From Tridacna crocea (lineage: Eukaryota; Mollusca; Bivalvia; Cardiida; Cardiidae): DNA of 64,000 nt. Each line of letters starts with the position of its first letter. The first letter of the stretch is position 1. Below are positions 31,901-42,002 of this stretch, piece after piece. The position numbers and the translations under genes are program-made. A model generated the notes under the pieces. It did no database searches and was not told the DNA's origin. It was given only the letters and a program-made list of their open reading frames with translations. The stretch spans positions 6,181,001 through 6,245,000 of the forward strand of contig OX031063.1 of assembly GCA_943736015.1 (NCBI GenBank), in the 5' to 3' direction.

Positions 31901-34683
31901 TATGGTTCAGAGATAATGATGAAAACAAGAACATTATTGAGTATCGTATGTGTGTACACGTATTTGGAAATTCGCCGTCGCCGGCCATAGCTACATATGG
32001 ACTACATAGAACCATTACTTCTCAAAGAAATGACTTTGGTGAAGATACTGTGAACTATGTAATAGATAACTTTTATGTTGATGATGGGTTATTATCAGTT
32101 AACACTCCAGAAATAGCTATTGATGTGCTAAAAAGAACTCAAGCTGCATTGAAGAAAGGAGGTAATTTGAGACTTCACAAAATTGCATCAAATAGTAAAA
32201 AGGTCTTACAAGCATTTGATCAAGAAGATATAGCTACTGATCTTAGGAATATTCAAATCAATGAACATGAATTACAGTTACAGAAGAGCCTTGGTATTTC
32301 ATGGGATTTGGTAACAGATTGCTTTACATTTACTGTGCCTATTGAGAATAGACCATTTACCAGAAGAGGCATGTTATCAGTGGTGAACAGTCTGTATGAC
32401 CCGCTGGGATTTGCCGCACCAATTACAGTTCAAGGAAAGTTGTTTTTACGGAATTGGATTTCTGGTAATGACTGGGATGAACCACTGCCAAGTAGCTTGA
32501 AGCCCGAGTGGGATATGTGGCTTTCATCTCTCACACATTTGAAAGATGTAAAAGTGAAGCGTGCATATGGTCCAGAAAATTATGACAGTCAGTGTGAACT
32601 TTTCATATTTTGTGATGCATCAAAAGAAGCCATAGCGGCAGTAGGATTTTTAAGATCAGTTAATTCTTCAAAGCAACATGAAGTTTCATTTGTAATGGGA
32701 AAGGTAAAAGTGGCACCGAAACATGGTCATACTATCCCAAGACTTGAGTTGTGTTCAGCAGTGTTAGGGTTAGAACTAGCTGAGTTTATTTGTGACCAGT
32801 TGAACTTAGACATTTCTACCGTTAAATTCTTCTCTGATAGCCAAGTGGTATTAGGTTACATTCATAACGAGACTCGCAGATTCTATGTGTATGTTACAAA
32901 CAGAGTTGACCGAATTAGAAAATCTGCAAAACCATCTCAGTGGAGTTATGTTACTTCAGAAGAAAACCCTGCTGATCAAGGTACAAGGAAAATCAATGTA
33001 ACTCAGCTTCAAGATAGCATGTGGTTAAATGGTCCACCTTTCATGTATTGTGAAAAATCAGGAAAAGTGAATTTAAAGGGTTTTACATTGGTAAATCCAG
33101 AAAATGACTGTGAAGTCAGACCAGAGGCAAACATTAAGGTATTTAAAAGTGACATTGACACTAAATTAGAAAGATTAGGGCCAGAAAGATTTCTCAGATT
33201 TTCTAAGTGGCAAACTTTAGTTAATGCAATTGTGACTTTGAAAACACTTGCAAACAAAAAAGGTTCTTATAATTTCTCCAAAACATATTTGGAGCTGAAA
33301 AAAGAATCTGAACTGTTGATAATAAAAGAAGTACAAAAAACATATTTTCAAAGAGAAATAGAGTGCTTGATAAGTGAAAAACTCTTGCCAAGAGACAGTA
33401 AAATTCTGTCTTTAAATCCATACCTGGATAAAGATACTATTCTGAGAGTAGGAGGACGGTTGAAATTTGCAAAAATAGATGACTTTCAAAAACATCCAAT
33501 TATCATTCCGAAGTCGGATCACATTGCTAAGCTTTTGGTTGAATTTTGCCATGCAGAAGTAAAGCATCAAGGGAGGTTATTCACTGAAGGTATTTTGAGG
33601 AGTAAAGGTTACTGGATCATTGGTGCCAAAAGACTTATATCTAGTGTGTTACATGCATGTGTTATCTGTAGAAAACTTCGTGGGAAGATGGAATATCAAA
33701 AAATGGGTGATCTTCCGGAAGATCGTGTAACTCCGTCCCCTCCATTTAGTTGTGTAGGCGTGGATGTCTTTGGACCATGGGAAATAATCACCAGGAAAAC
33801 CCGTGGAGGAGTGGCTAATAGTAAAAGGTGGGCTGTGTTGTTCACTTGCCTGTCAATAAGAGCAGTGCATATCGAACTTATTGAAGAAATGTCTTCTTCC
33901 TCATTCATAAATGCGCTTCGCAGATTTATATCCATTAGAGGTACATTAATTTTACTGCGTTCGGACAGAGGTTCAAATTTTGTATGTGGAGCTAAAGAAC
34001 TAGGATTGAATACTATAAATGTAGAAGATTCTCAGATTAAAAGGTTTCTCCAAAACAAAGGTATTGTGTGGAGATTTAATTCTCCTCATTCCTCTCATAA
34101 AGGGGGAGTATGGGAACGAATAATTGGAATGAGCAGAAAGATTCTAGACTCTATGTTCCTTAACAGTTCACAGAAACTTTTGACACATGAAGTTTTATCC
34201 ACTCTAATGTATGAAGTTTGTGCAATCATAAACTCTCGTCCGTTGGCGACTATATCTTATGATGCTGAAGATCCAACTATTTTAACACCTTCCATTCTTC
34301 TCACTCAAAAGTATCCGGATATGGATATTAGTTTTAAGGACTTACCTGTAAGCTTGAAGGATGCATACAAATCACAGTGGAAATATGTTCAATACCTTGC
34401 AGACATTTTTTGGAGCAAATGGAAAAAAGAGTACCTACAAACGCTTCAGTTGCGTCAAAAATGGGTTAATTCGCGTCGCAATATTCAAAAAGGTGATGTA
34501 GTGTTGTTGAAGGACAGTAGTGTTCATAGAAACCAGTGGCCAATGGGACTTGTCACCGAGACATTCAAAGGAGAAGATGATTTGGTTCGTCAAGTGTGTG
34601 TTAAAACTGTTCGCAATGGAAAAACATCATTTTTACAACGACCTGTGACTGAACTGATAGTTTTATTAGAGTCAGAGGTTTAA
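28942..34683 (+). CDS. BEL/Pao gag-pol polyprotein
   Basis: A 1,913-residue frame starting at the first ATG after the 5' LTR. Order of parts: N-terminal coiled-coil gag region (about 1-190), a DUF1759-like gag segment (about 220-420), CCHC-type zinc knuckles (about 499-535), an aspartic protease of the DUF1758 kind (around 603), reverse transcriptase with YVDD (around 1045), RNase H (around 1225), an HHCC zinc-binding domain (from about 1537), integrase core (about 1600-1730) and a DUF5641-like C-terminus. This order (protease, RT, RNase H, integrase) and the Pao-type motifs place it in BEL/Pao rather than Gypsy or Copia. Confidence 0.97.
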   Translation: MESTKTRLSARTEKGEGLFQENLKKQREKLLKVQKEIDSTLSRYISPDVDEDRQAYKIQIEKLKIDLHRVYTELVDFLVRNKEEQLMIEEKFNYSRYLEQIEFTLGRAVADTVSHKSESSSRSSKYRAKAEAAKVKLQYIQQEVELKKQQAVLAAELELLNSRKEVAALEAEAGLYEALSDKCSVVSQPPVNSRQKTEEYVNSLFVNKQQNENQNISSEVVQCLYRKDVLLSRLSKFSDNPAYFSVWKATFKSVVNELRLSAREEIDLLLKWLGPSSTNQAWSIHASNANAPEKSLERIWQRLEERFAAPEIVHSTITKKIYSFPRISTDLTKLYELADVTTEIEYLKEDPKLALAFSLYDSSIGVNQLVTKLPHYIQDKWTNKAVEYKRKYNASYPPFSVFAQFIRDQARDRNDPSFGYETERLRQRGKRTEFSVKKTDTKQSKDNLSNTTSNKKVDSDSLEFNCLFHDLPHSLNKCTKFRKLPLSDRKHQLFVNRVCFKCCESKQHLAGECKASIKCDICASNTHSTALHDFGRKPKSVSDNSGENSGSKRDFTDTRNPIVTKHTNLNKGDKFKSCAKALLVKVYKKDRPNHYMLTYALIDDQSNRSLAKTELLDYFSECSSNIEYTLSSCGGQVLKSGRVSEGFVVESMRDNEKIELSPLIECNDIPNNKDEIPTPEVCEQFSHLKGLKADIPKLQHQANTLLLIGRDNPMAHHVLEQIVGEDNEPFAQKLRLGWVIVGEVCYGSFHSSRTVNVSKTYILNNQRPSLFKSCDMTFKCDIQSSDVKTSRDFDSVGSTVFERTIHDNKIGPSIEDKQFIKVMENNWEKTENGNWIFPLPFKEKSLNRPLPSNFQSAKKRTDILCQSLKKNSEKCEDFCQFMGEMLKNGHAEIAPSLQKGEEHWYLPIFGVYHPRKPRKIRVVFDSSAKYNGVCLNDVLMTGPDLTNSLIGVLLRFRKHKIAVIADIQQMFFCFYVKPEHRNFLRFLWFRDNDENKNIIEYRMCVHVFGNSPSPAIATYGLHRTITSQRNDFGEDTVNYVIDNFYVDDGLLSVNTPEIAIDVLKRTQAALKKGGNLRLHKIASNSKKVLQAFDQEDIATDLRNIQINEHELQLQKSLGISWDLVTDCFTFTVPIENRPFTRRGMLSVVNSLYDPLGFAAPITVQGKLFLRNWISGNDWDEPLPSSLKPEWDMWLSSLTHLKDVKVKRAYGPENYDSQCELFIFCDASKEAIAAVGFLRSVNSSKQHEVSFVMGKVKVAPKHGHTIPRLELCSAVLGLELAEFICDQLNLDISTVKFFSDSQVVLGYIHNETRRFYVYVTNRVDRIRKSAKPSQWSYVTSEENPADQGTRKINVTQLQDSMWLNGPPFMYCEKSGKVNLKGFTLVNPENDCEVRPEANIKVFKSDIDTKLERLGPERFLRFSKWQTLVNAIVTLKTLANKKGSYNFSKTYLELKKESELLIIKEVQKTYFQREIECLISEKLLPRDSKILSLNPYLDKDTILRVGGRLKFAKIDDFQKHPIIIPKSDHIAKLLVEFCHAEVKHQGRLFTEGILRSKGYWIIGAKRLISSVLHACVICRKLRGKMEYQKMGDLPEDRVTPSPPFSCVGVDVFGPWEIITRKTRGGVANSKRWAVLFTCLSIRAVHIELIEEMSSSSFINALRRFISIRGTLILLRSDRGSNFVCGAKELGLNTINVEDSQIKRFLQNKGIVWRFNSPHSSHKGGVWERIIGMSRKILDSMFLNSSQKLLTHEVLSTLMYEVCAIINSRPLATISYDAEDPTILTPSILLTQKYPDMDISFKDLPVSLKDAYKSQWKYVQYLADIFWSKWKKEYLQTLQLRQKWVNSRRNIQKGDVVLLKDSSVHRNQWPMGLVTETFKGEDDLVRQVCVKTVRNGKTSFLQRPVTELIVLLESEV

Positions 34684-35101
34684 GTAGCACAGCTTGACTT
34701 TAACATTCTGATATATGTACAAGATTCAGTGGTCAATGACAAACTGTGTTGACCAATATTGGCTTGCTTATAGAAGCAGTCTAATTATGGTTTACACACC
34801 TTGTCAACCAATTTTATTGTTCAGAATAATGTAGACATTTGGTCAAACAACTGACTTTGTGAAATACATGTATTAAAAAAGGTTTCAAGTTGACCCAACT
34901 TTTATTACATGGGCTTATATGTTTATAAAGAAGGGGTTGTTAAACACTATAGCTTATTGTAATCCGTGTATAGTAAAAAAGTTGTCTTACTCTACTGTAA
35001 ATTGTGCATTTGTATTTGTATGATATGTAATTCACAAATTACAGTGTCAATGTTTGAATTTCGATATTTGAAAACAGTGATTTGGGAAATCAAGCGGGGA
35101 G
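34684..35101 (+). other. BEL/Pao 3' untranslated region and polypurine tract
   Basis: No coding frame. It ends in a purine-rich stretch (GCGGGGAG at 35094-35101) directly against the 3' LTR, as expected for the plus-strand primer. Confidence 0.8.
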
Positions 35102-36357
35102 TGTAATGGATCATATTTTTTATAAGCTTATTCTTTCCAATGGCTTTCCATTGTTAGTTGTTATTTGTCAGATTTGGAACTGGCATCAGGTGTCAAGGGA
35201 CGTAACTCTCTTTAGCTGATCAGTCGATCAGTTTGATAGAGTTACTTCTCTTAGACTGGATTTGCATTTCAGTATTGCGAGAGTTATTCGCCTTTACTGA
35301 AGCTCTCCTTTTGCACGTGAAGTCCAATATGGATGCAGCAGGGAAGAGAAAATTCCTGTTTAGTGGTCGAGAATGTGTAAACTATAGTGGTGCACAGGGT
35401 AATTATTGTCATTTTTGTGTGTTAAACACTTCTATATTTCAATCGCTTTGTCATACTTTGCTGTTGGACTTGAATAGGTGCATTTTGGAGTATTTAAGTT
35501 TATGATGACGTCATTTTGTTTAAACTGCTTGGAGGGAATTGATATAGAAATCCCACTCTTTTCTATCAAAGCTGGAGTTTATAAGTCGTAAATAGAGTTT
35601 TAACCCTTATTCTGTCAAATAACTTCTGTTTAACATTTCAAGTATTCAGCAGAGACCTAGTTTTGCAATTTCCAAAACTTTTTTGGGAAAAGATAGGTCC
35701 TGATCAAAGACTGTGAATCTAGGATCAGAATGCATGTTCTGTGCAGTCTGATCTTGATCTACAGTGTTTGCAAAGGGCGGTGAGTCATGTTTAGGGACTT
35801 AATATATGAGTTAACATTGTGGAGCAAGTGCCTTTTGTGCATGAGTCACTTTATTTCTATTGGTTCATGTGCATCAAGTTGTTGTATGCTTCTTGCTGCA
35901 CATACAGATTAGTCTCAGGATTAGTGTAATCTTAGGCTTAGCTCTGCTATAGCCTGAGGAGTTTCATACTTTGTTGCAATATTTAACCTTTTTATTAGAA
36001 TTTTAGACTGTCACAATTAATTGCACTTTTAACTGGAAGTACATGTATGATGTTGAAAACATTTGAATATTCATTGTATAAAATTAGAAATACATTGTGG
36101 CAAATGAGACGGTTGCCTATTCAGAGCAATTGGTGCATTTGCCAAAATGCTTTTCCATAGATTTGGAGAAAACATTATCTTTGGGAAAGAATAAGAGATG
36201 AAAACATATAGTACATTGAATTTATTTGTATATTTCAGTTTTTTATGGAATATTTAACCATTAACTTTGCAAATAAAGTTATCCGGGAAAACATTGGTGT
36301 TATTAATAACAGAAGACCAAGAAGAGTCCCGGGGTTAGCTGTGTGTGATACAGTACA
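35102..36357 (+). repeat. 3' LTR of the BEL/Pao element
   Basis: Same length and, by eye, the same sequence as 27651-28906. It is followed at once by the AGCCC target duplication. Confidence 0.97.
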
Positions 36358-36479
36358 AGCCCCGATTTATTTCCACAGAGATTGTCTCAATAACTTCTTG
36401 ACCTTTTTTATAATTCAAGTTAATACACATTACTTCCACTTCTGCTGACAGAATTCTGGGAATTCTTGCCACTCTTCAT

Positions 36480-36575
36480 TTAACTCTTTACCAAACAAAA
36501 TTATTTTAGACTAGTCCAAATTGGAAACATCTGCAGACAAGAAAATAAATGTGACTCAAAAAACGCTGAAAAACA
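36480..36575 (-). mobile_element. TTAA MITE, left-half fragment
   Basis: TTAACTCTTTACCAAACAAA and the body up to AATAAATGTGACTCAAAAA. No core. Confidence 0.7.
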
Positions 36576-36730
36576 TACAGATTTTGCGTCAACTTGTGTA
36601 ACCCAGAATCAATCAGCTGATAGATGATGGTTACCCGCATCAATTACAGAATGTCTGAGCCTTTGCAGAATCCATGTTTTTCAGCAATGAAAGGCTATGT
36701 TACATGCATCCCATTAGGCTGCTTTGTCCT

Positions 36731-36959
36731 TTAACCCTTTACCAGACAATCTCTAGCTTTTACGACCCTGAGATAGAAGCCTTTTGAAAACATTATGGGA
36801 AAAGGAGAAAATGCTGGTAACCAGCATTTTCTCCTTTTCCCACAATGTTTTCTACCCTGCTTGACACAAATTTCATTTCATGAGTTAAATGTATTTTGTG
36901 GTCTGCAAGTGCTTTCATTTTGGACCAGTCTAAAATTTTGTTGTTTGGTAAAGAGTTAA
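36731..36959 (+). mobile_element. TTAA MITE class A, 229 bp
   Basis: Complete; right end TTGGTAAAGAGTTAA. Confidence 0.94.
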
Positions 36960-37097
36960 ATATAGGATTTTTGGGTGAAAGGTAGTTTAAATAAGCTTCC
37001 TTATCTGATGTTAGACCCTGATGGATAAAAATAGAAACCCCTCACATCAAAGGCAATAAAATCTTCTTTTTAGACTTTAGACTAATTAATAAGTTCC

Positions 37098-37717
37098 TTA
37101 ACTCTATACTAAACGACAAAGTCAAAGCATCTGCAGACAACAAATTCAATCTTGGCAATATGATAATTTCTAACTTTCATAGGGTAGAAAATATTTTGGG
37201 AAAAGGAGGAAATGCTGGTTACCGCATTTTTTCTGGTTCCAACAACATTTTCCATTATCTTCTTTCTCAGGGCCCTTAAAAGTCGAGATTGTATGGTACA
37301 GAGATAAAGGAGAAAATGCTGGTTACCGCATTTTCTCCTTTTCCAACAACATTTTCCATAGGGTTCTTTCTCAAAGTCAAGATTGTATGGTACAGAGTTA
37401 AATGTTGTTCAACAGATCGAATTTATCTTTGATAGAGTTGAAAATACTGTGGGAAAAGGAGAAAATGCTGGTTACCGCATTTTCTCTGGTTCCAACAACA
37501 TTTTCCATTATCTTCTTTCTCAGGGCCCTTAAAAGTCGAGATTGTATGGTACAGAGATAAATGTTGCTCAATAGATTGAATTTGTCTTTGATATTGTAGA
37601 AAACATTGTGGGAAAAGGAGAAAATGCTGGTTACCAGCATTTTCTCCTTTTCCCGCAATGTTTTCTATAGGCTTCTATCTCAGAGTCATCAAAACTCAGG
37701 ATTGTGTGGTTTAGGGT
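37098..37717 (-). mobile_element. TTAA MITE amplified in place, four cores
   Basis: One left end, then four successive cores (near 37215, 37318, 37463, 37627), each followed by TTCTTTCTC...ATTGTATGGTACAGAG. The first three share the asymmetric centre GCTGGTTACCGCATTTT, which lacks CA on one arm; the last is perfect. This is tandem duplication within an element, not four insertions. Confidence 0.85.
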
Positions 37718-37725
37718 AAATGCAG

Positions 37726-37941
37726 CTTTAAACCTTTTAGACTGGTCCAAATTGGAAGCGTTTGCAGACGACAAAATGAATGTGACTAAAGAATTGAAGT
37801 TTGTTTTTAGGAAGGGGAGAAAACATTTTAGAAAAAAGATGAAAATGCTGGTAACCAGCATTTTCTCCTTTTCCCACAATGTTTTCGAAAAGCTTCTTTC
37901 ACAGGGGTGTTAAAAGTTGGGGTTGTGTGGTAAAGGGTTAA
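37726..37941 (-). mobile_element. TTAA MITE class A, left end shortened
   Basis: Starts TTTAAACCTTTTAGACTGG. The first arm is worn (CATTTTAGAAAAAAGATG) and the second arm perfect. Although the body is minus-type, the centre is GGTAACC. Confidence 0.85.
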
Positions 37942-38262
37942 TTCACCAACACCAATTCACCGAAAATTTTTTTTTGCATCAAAATTTTCAGAACAAAAAC
38001 AGAAGCAACGATATTAAAGGAAACATACTGAAACTCTCCCAAGTGGAGGTAAGAAAATAACTGTTATTCTGTTATAAGGTCAAGGGTTATTTCTGTCCAA
38101 CCATAAATAGAAATACGGACATTTTCCAGGAGCCTGGACTCATTTATCTCTCCTCCAAGATCATGAACTTAATGAAGCATGAATGTCCTCCTTTATCTAT
38201 CTCAAAATGGGAATACAGACTAAATTTGTCCTTCCATCACCCCTTTTCCTAAAGTCCGATGT

Positions 38263-38371
38263 TTAAACCATTACCAAGTAATCCCTACTTCTGACAACTC
38301 TTGAGAAAGAAGCCTTAAGAAAACATTGTGGGATACTGAGTCCAATATTTTGTGGTTTGGTAAAGAGTTAA
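38263..38371 (+). mobile_element. TTAA MITE class A, 109-bp deletion form
   Basis: Both ends are present. About 120 bp from ATTGTGGGA to AGTCCAATATTTTG, including the whole palindrome, is missing. Confidence 0.85.
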
Positions 38372-38394
38372 GAAACCCAATTTTTCTGGTTAAG

Positions 38395-38702
38395 AATTGA
38401 TTGACTGATTGTATGGTGTTTATTGTCATTTACAACATTACTTCAGTTATATCGTGGTGGCAGTGCACCTATCCTGGAGTTTCTTTAACTTGTGCTGCGC
38501 AAAATTTTATTTCCAAGCCACTGGCTGCCTTCTTACATAACCATCATCAAAACCAAAGCAATGGTCAGTGGTCGGAGAAAAATGAATCCCATTACAAGGA
38601 CTATCATCAATCTTAGGAAAGGAATTGGCCGAGCCACCAGGGTTTGAACCCACAAGCCCCTTTTCTCAAGTTCAAGTTACAGACTGTGCTACCAGGGCTC
38701 AA
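38395..38702 (-). mobile_element. tRNA-derived SINE, family beta, complete
   Basis: On the minus strand the head reads CCCTGGTAGCACAGTCTGTA and GTGGGTTCAAACCCTGG. The tail end is ATTGATTGACTGATTGTATGG on the plus strand. Fragments are at 47524-47600 and 55655-55745. Confidence 0.82.
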
Positions 38703-38811
38703 TATTCTTAAAAGCCTCTTCCCACGGCTTCTTGAAACATTGGACTACTAGTATTTAGTGAAGGATTCTCGCTCATTGCATCAAATGAACCCAAGAGTCT
38801 ACAAAACATTC

Positions 38812-39041
38812 TTAACCCTTTACCAAACAATCCCTGGTTTTTATGACCCTGAGATAGAAGCCTTTAGAAAACATTGTGGGAAAAGGAGAAAATGCTGGTA
38901 ACCAGCATTTTCTCCTTTTCCCACAATGTTTTCTACCCTGCTGAAAACATATTTCTATTTTTGAGTTACGTTTATTTTGTCGTCTGCAAAACTGTTTTCA
39001 GTTTGAACCAGTCTAAAATTTGTCGTTTGGTAAGCCATTAA
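38812..39041 (+). mobile_element. TTAA MITE class A, 230 bp
   Basis: Complete with a perfect core; close to the family consensus. Confidence 0.94.
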
Positions 39042-39092
39042 ATGATTGCTATTTCAGCTATAGTTAGTCACAGATGGCTAAGCAAAGTGGGC

Positions 39093-39338
39093 TGAGCCCC
39101 TGTAGCTCAGTGGGTAGTGTACAAGATTTGAGAACAGGGGGTCATGAATTCTATCCCCGGCTCGGCCAGTTTCTTTAAAAGAATTGATAATAGTCATTGC
39201 GACAGGATTTATTCATCTCTCACTGCTGATTGTTGTTTCGCCGACAGTAATGTGGGAAAGCAGCCAGTGGCTTGGAAGGAATATTGTGTGGAGTGCACTG
39301 GCTGCCACAATATAGTTGAAATAATGTTAAAACGATGT
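39093..39338 (+). mobile_element. tRNA-derived SINE, family gamma
   Basis: Head CCCTGTAGCTCAGTGGGTAG (A box) and a diverged B box (TGAATTCTATCCC). Body ends TGGCTGCCACAATATAGTTG. Confidence 0.8.
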
Positions 39339-39356
39339 TGAAAACTATGCAATCAA

Positions 39357-39583
39357 TTAACCCTTTCCCAAACGACAAATTTTGAACTCTTCCAAACCAA
39401 AAGAGTTTGCGGACGGCAATTCTAGATTTGGAGAAAATACCAGAAAGTTCTCAAACAGGGTAGAAAACACTGTGGGAAAAGGAAAAATTGCTCTTACGAC
39501 CTATTTCTTCTTTTCCCACAGTGTTTTCAAAAGACTTTTACTGCAGATACGTAAAAACCAGGGCTTGTTTGGGAAAGGGTTAA
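39357..39583 (-). mobile_element. TTAA MITE class C, 227 bp
   Basis: Class C ends (CCCTTTCCCAAACGAC / GTTTGGGAAAGGGTTAA), body GACTCTTCC-like. The core AAAAATTGCTCTTACGACCTATTTC is damaged in one arm. Confidence 0.9.
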
Positions 39584-39662
39584 CTAAGCAATGTAGAGAG
39601 TGTAGGGCAAAGTCTGCACATTTTATGCAGTTTGATATTATCCATACTAACTGTAAAGTTAA

Positions 39663-39895
39663 TTAACCAACCCATTACTGCATAATCCAGACTTTTAACA
39701 CCCCTGTGACCGAAGCTTTTTGAAAACACTGGGGGAAAAGGAGAAAATGCTGGTAACCAGTGTTTTCTCATTTCCCCACAATGTCTTCTTCCCTTCCTAA
39801 AACAAATTTTAATTCTTTAGTCACATTCACCTTGTCTTCTGCAAATGCTTTCAATTTGGACCAGTCTAAAATAGTGTCATTTAGTGAAGAATTAA
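39663..39895 (+). mobile_element. TTAA MITE class A, 233 bp
   Basis: Core AAAATGCTGGTAACCAGTGTTTTC with two mismatches; ends TTAACCAACCCATTAC and GTGAAGAATTAA. Confidence 0.9.
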
Positions 39896-40241
39896 GGCAC
39901 ACAAAGATGCTTTATGGGTGAAGTGGTCAAAGAATACAGAAAAGTGTGTATACCAGACTGACCGATAACAACATCATTTCTGTAGTATACGGTTGACGTA
40001 TACAGTTGACCACGGGCAACAATTATGGCGTGAAGACTTTATCGCTTCACGTGTGTAATTACCCCGAGGCAATTTTGACCTAAAAATTGTCTGCTGGAAA
40101 TTATAGCCCACTATGCACGGGAAGATTGCCATTGATAATGTAATATAGAGAGCTGTGATTTGTAGAATTCGGGGAAATTTTGATGGAATTGGTTTTTTTC
40201 TTTTTCTCCACTCTAAGACTTACAATACTGTCCTCCTTGGC

Positions 40242-40472
40242 TTAACCCTTTCCCACACAATGAAGACTCTTGAAGTCACCCTTGGAAAGAGACCATTTGA
40301 AAACATTGTGGGAAAAGGACAAAATGCTGGTAACCAACATTTTCTCCTTTTCCCACAATATTTTCTACTTTATCAATAAATAATTGCACCATTGGAGCCA
40401 CACTGAAATTGTCATCTGCAAATGCTTTCAATTTGGACAGGGCTAAAATTCTGTTGTCTAGTAAAGGGTTAA
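40242..40472 (+). mobile_element. TTAA MITE class A, 231 bp
   Basis: Body of the TCAAAG..AATTGCACCATT subtype also seen at 16279, 46513 and 52898. Confidence 0.93.
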
Positions 40473-40547
40473 CAGTTATAAACACTTCTTTTACCAGAAG
40501 ATGAAATTTCATGTTCATCAAAATTGAAAGCATTTGTAGGAGACAAC

Positions 40548-40939
40548 TTAACTCTTTACCAAACAATCCCGGGTTTTCATGACTATCAAAAAGAAGCCTT
40601 TTGAAAACATGGTGGGGAAAGAAGATGCCGGTAACCAGCATTTTCTCCTTTCCCAACAATATTTTCCATCCTTCCAAAAACATATTTCAATTTTTGCGTC
40701 ACATAAATGTGCAAACTTGGAAAATGCTTTCTCTCCGGACAAGTTAAACATTTGTTGGTTGGTTGTATATTGGGGTTTAACGCCGCTTTAACAGCTAAGG
40801 TCATATCATGGTGGTCGGTGATGCACGTGTTTCCTTGCTTTCTCACACCAGTACTAAAACAACTTTCTTTCCAAAGCCACCGACTACTTTACATGCTTCA
40901 GCAGAGGTGTTAAACATTTGCTGTTTGGTCAAGAGTTAA
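40548..40939 (+). mobile_element. TTAA MITE class A split by a SINE
   Basis: The left end, core (GATGCCGGTAACCAGCATTTT) and right body run to 40757, and the last part CTGTTTGGTCAAGAGTTAA resumes at 40921. The insert is a family alpha SINE. Confidence 0.93.
40758..40908 (-). mobile_element. SINE family alpha, head-truncated, with target duplication
   Basis: Tail GGGGTTTAACGCCGC to TTCAGCAGAGGT; the tRNA-like head is missing. It is flanked by a 15-bp duplication of MITE sequence, GTTAAACATTTGTTG / GTTAAACATTTGCTG, at 40743-40757 and 40909-40923. Confidence 0.92.
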
Positions 40940-40950
40940 TGAAACACAAA

Positions 40951-41104
40951 AGATAGAAAATGGGTTGGGAAAGGTAGAAAACATTGTGGGAAAAGAAGAA
41001 ATGCTGGGAACCACCATTTTCTCCTTTTCCCACAATGTTTTCAAAAGTCCTTTTCCGTAGGGTCATCAAAACTAGTGGTAACAATAATGTGGTAAAGGAA
41101 TTAA
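40951..41104 (-). mobile_element. TTAA MITE class A, left-truncated
   Basis: Begins at GGTTGGGAAAGGTAGAAAAC; core GCTGGGAACCACCATTTT; right end TGTGGTAAAGGAATTAA. Confidence 0.85.
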
Positions 41105-41110
41105 ATCATA

Positions 41111-41339
41111 TTAACCCTTTACCCCATAAGACAGTTCTATGGTATCTCTAATTGACCCTGAATAATAGCAAGGATGAAGCTGTTTCTTATGTGTATATGG
41201 CACCTTTTGATAGCATAGAAAACATTGTGGCAAAAGGTGAAATTGCTCGTCACGAGCAATTTCACCTTTTGCCACAATGTTTTCCAAAGGCTCCTACAAG
41301 CAATGCGTAGAAATTAGTATCTATGGAGCAAAGGGTTAA
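41111..41339 (-). mobile_element. TTAA MITE class B, 229 bp, inverted
   Basis: The core GGTGAAATTGCTCGTCACGAGC and both outer arms are perfect; the best class B copy. Confidence 0.95.
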
Positions 41340-41344
41340 ATAAC

Positions 41345-41405
41345 TTGTCTTCAATTGCTTTTGATCAGGATCGTCTAAAATTTTGTCCTTTGGTATAGAA
41401 TTAAG
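41345..41405 (+). mobile_element. TTAA MITE right-end fragment
   Basis: TCTAAAATTTTGTCCTTTGGTATAGAATTAA only. Confidence 0.65.
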
Positions 41406-41617
41406 AAAAGTCATTGTGCCAAGTCTCTTGTTAGTAATATGATGTTATTTCTATGTGCTGATAAAAAAGGCACTTCTCTTCAACAAAATCTTTAAAATCT
41501 TTAGAAAATTACAAGAATCTCAGATTTCGTCATAATCCGTCATTAAAACTGTTGCTATGACACAAAACGAAAACAGCTATTTAATGCCAAATACGTGATA
41601 ATGTCTCCAAGAATTTC

Positions 41618-41766
41618 TTAAACTCTTTACCAAATGATAAATATTTTAGACCGGTCCAAAATGAAAACAGTTGCAGATGAAAAATTCAATGTTTCTAAGC
41701 CCTTTACCACAGAATCCAAAGTGTGATTATTTTTACTATATCTAATTTGTCTAAAATTTTGTTGTT
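41618..41766. mobile_element. TTAA MITE end fragments
   Basis: A minus-type left end (TTTACCAAATGATAAATATTTTAGACCGG) joins a plus-type left end (CCCTTTACCACAGAATCC) and a right end (TCTAAAATTTTGTTGTTTAA). No core. Confidence 0.65.
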
Positions 41767-42000
41767 TAACCCATTACCACACAGTCCCTACTTTTGATGA
41801 CCCTGAGAAAGAAGCCTTTAGAAAACATTGTGGGAAAAGGAGAAAATGCTGGCAACCAGCATTTTCTCCATTTCCCACATTGTTTTCTATCCTTCACAAT
41901 ACAAATTTCAAATTTTTAGTCAATTTTATTTTGTCGTCTGCAAAATTTAATGCTTTCAATTTGGACCAGTCTAAAATTTTGTCATATGGTAAAAAGGTAA
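41766..42000 (+). mobile_element. TTAA MITE class A, 235 bp
   Basis: Core GCTGGCAACCAGC; right end GTCATATGGTAAAAAGGTAA. Confidence 0.9.
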
Positions 42001-42002
42001 TA

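Larger units (their letters stand above)
27651..36357 (+). mobile_element. BEL/Pao LTR retrotransposon, looks whole
   Basis: 8,707 bp with two 1,256-bp LTRs that I could not tell apart by eye, one long gag-pol frame between them, and a 5-bp target duplication AGCCC (27646-27650 and 36358-36362). Identical LTRs mean a very young insertion. It lies antisense to the JIP gene inside its 45.5-kb intron. No envelope-like frame is seen. Confidence 0.97.
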
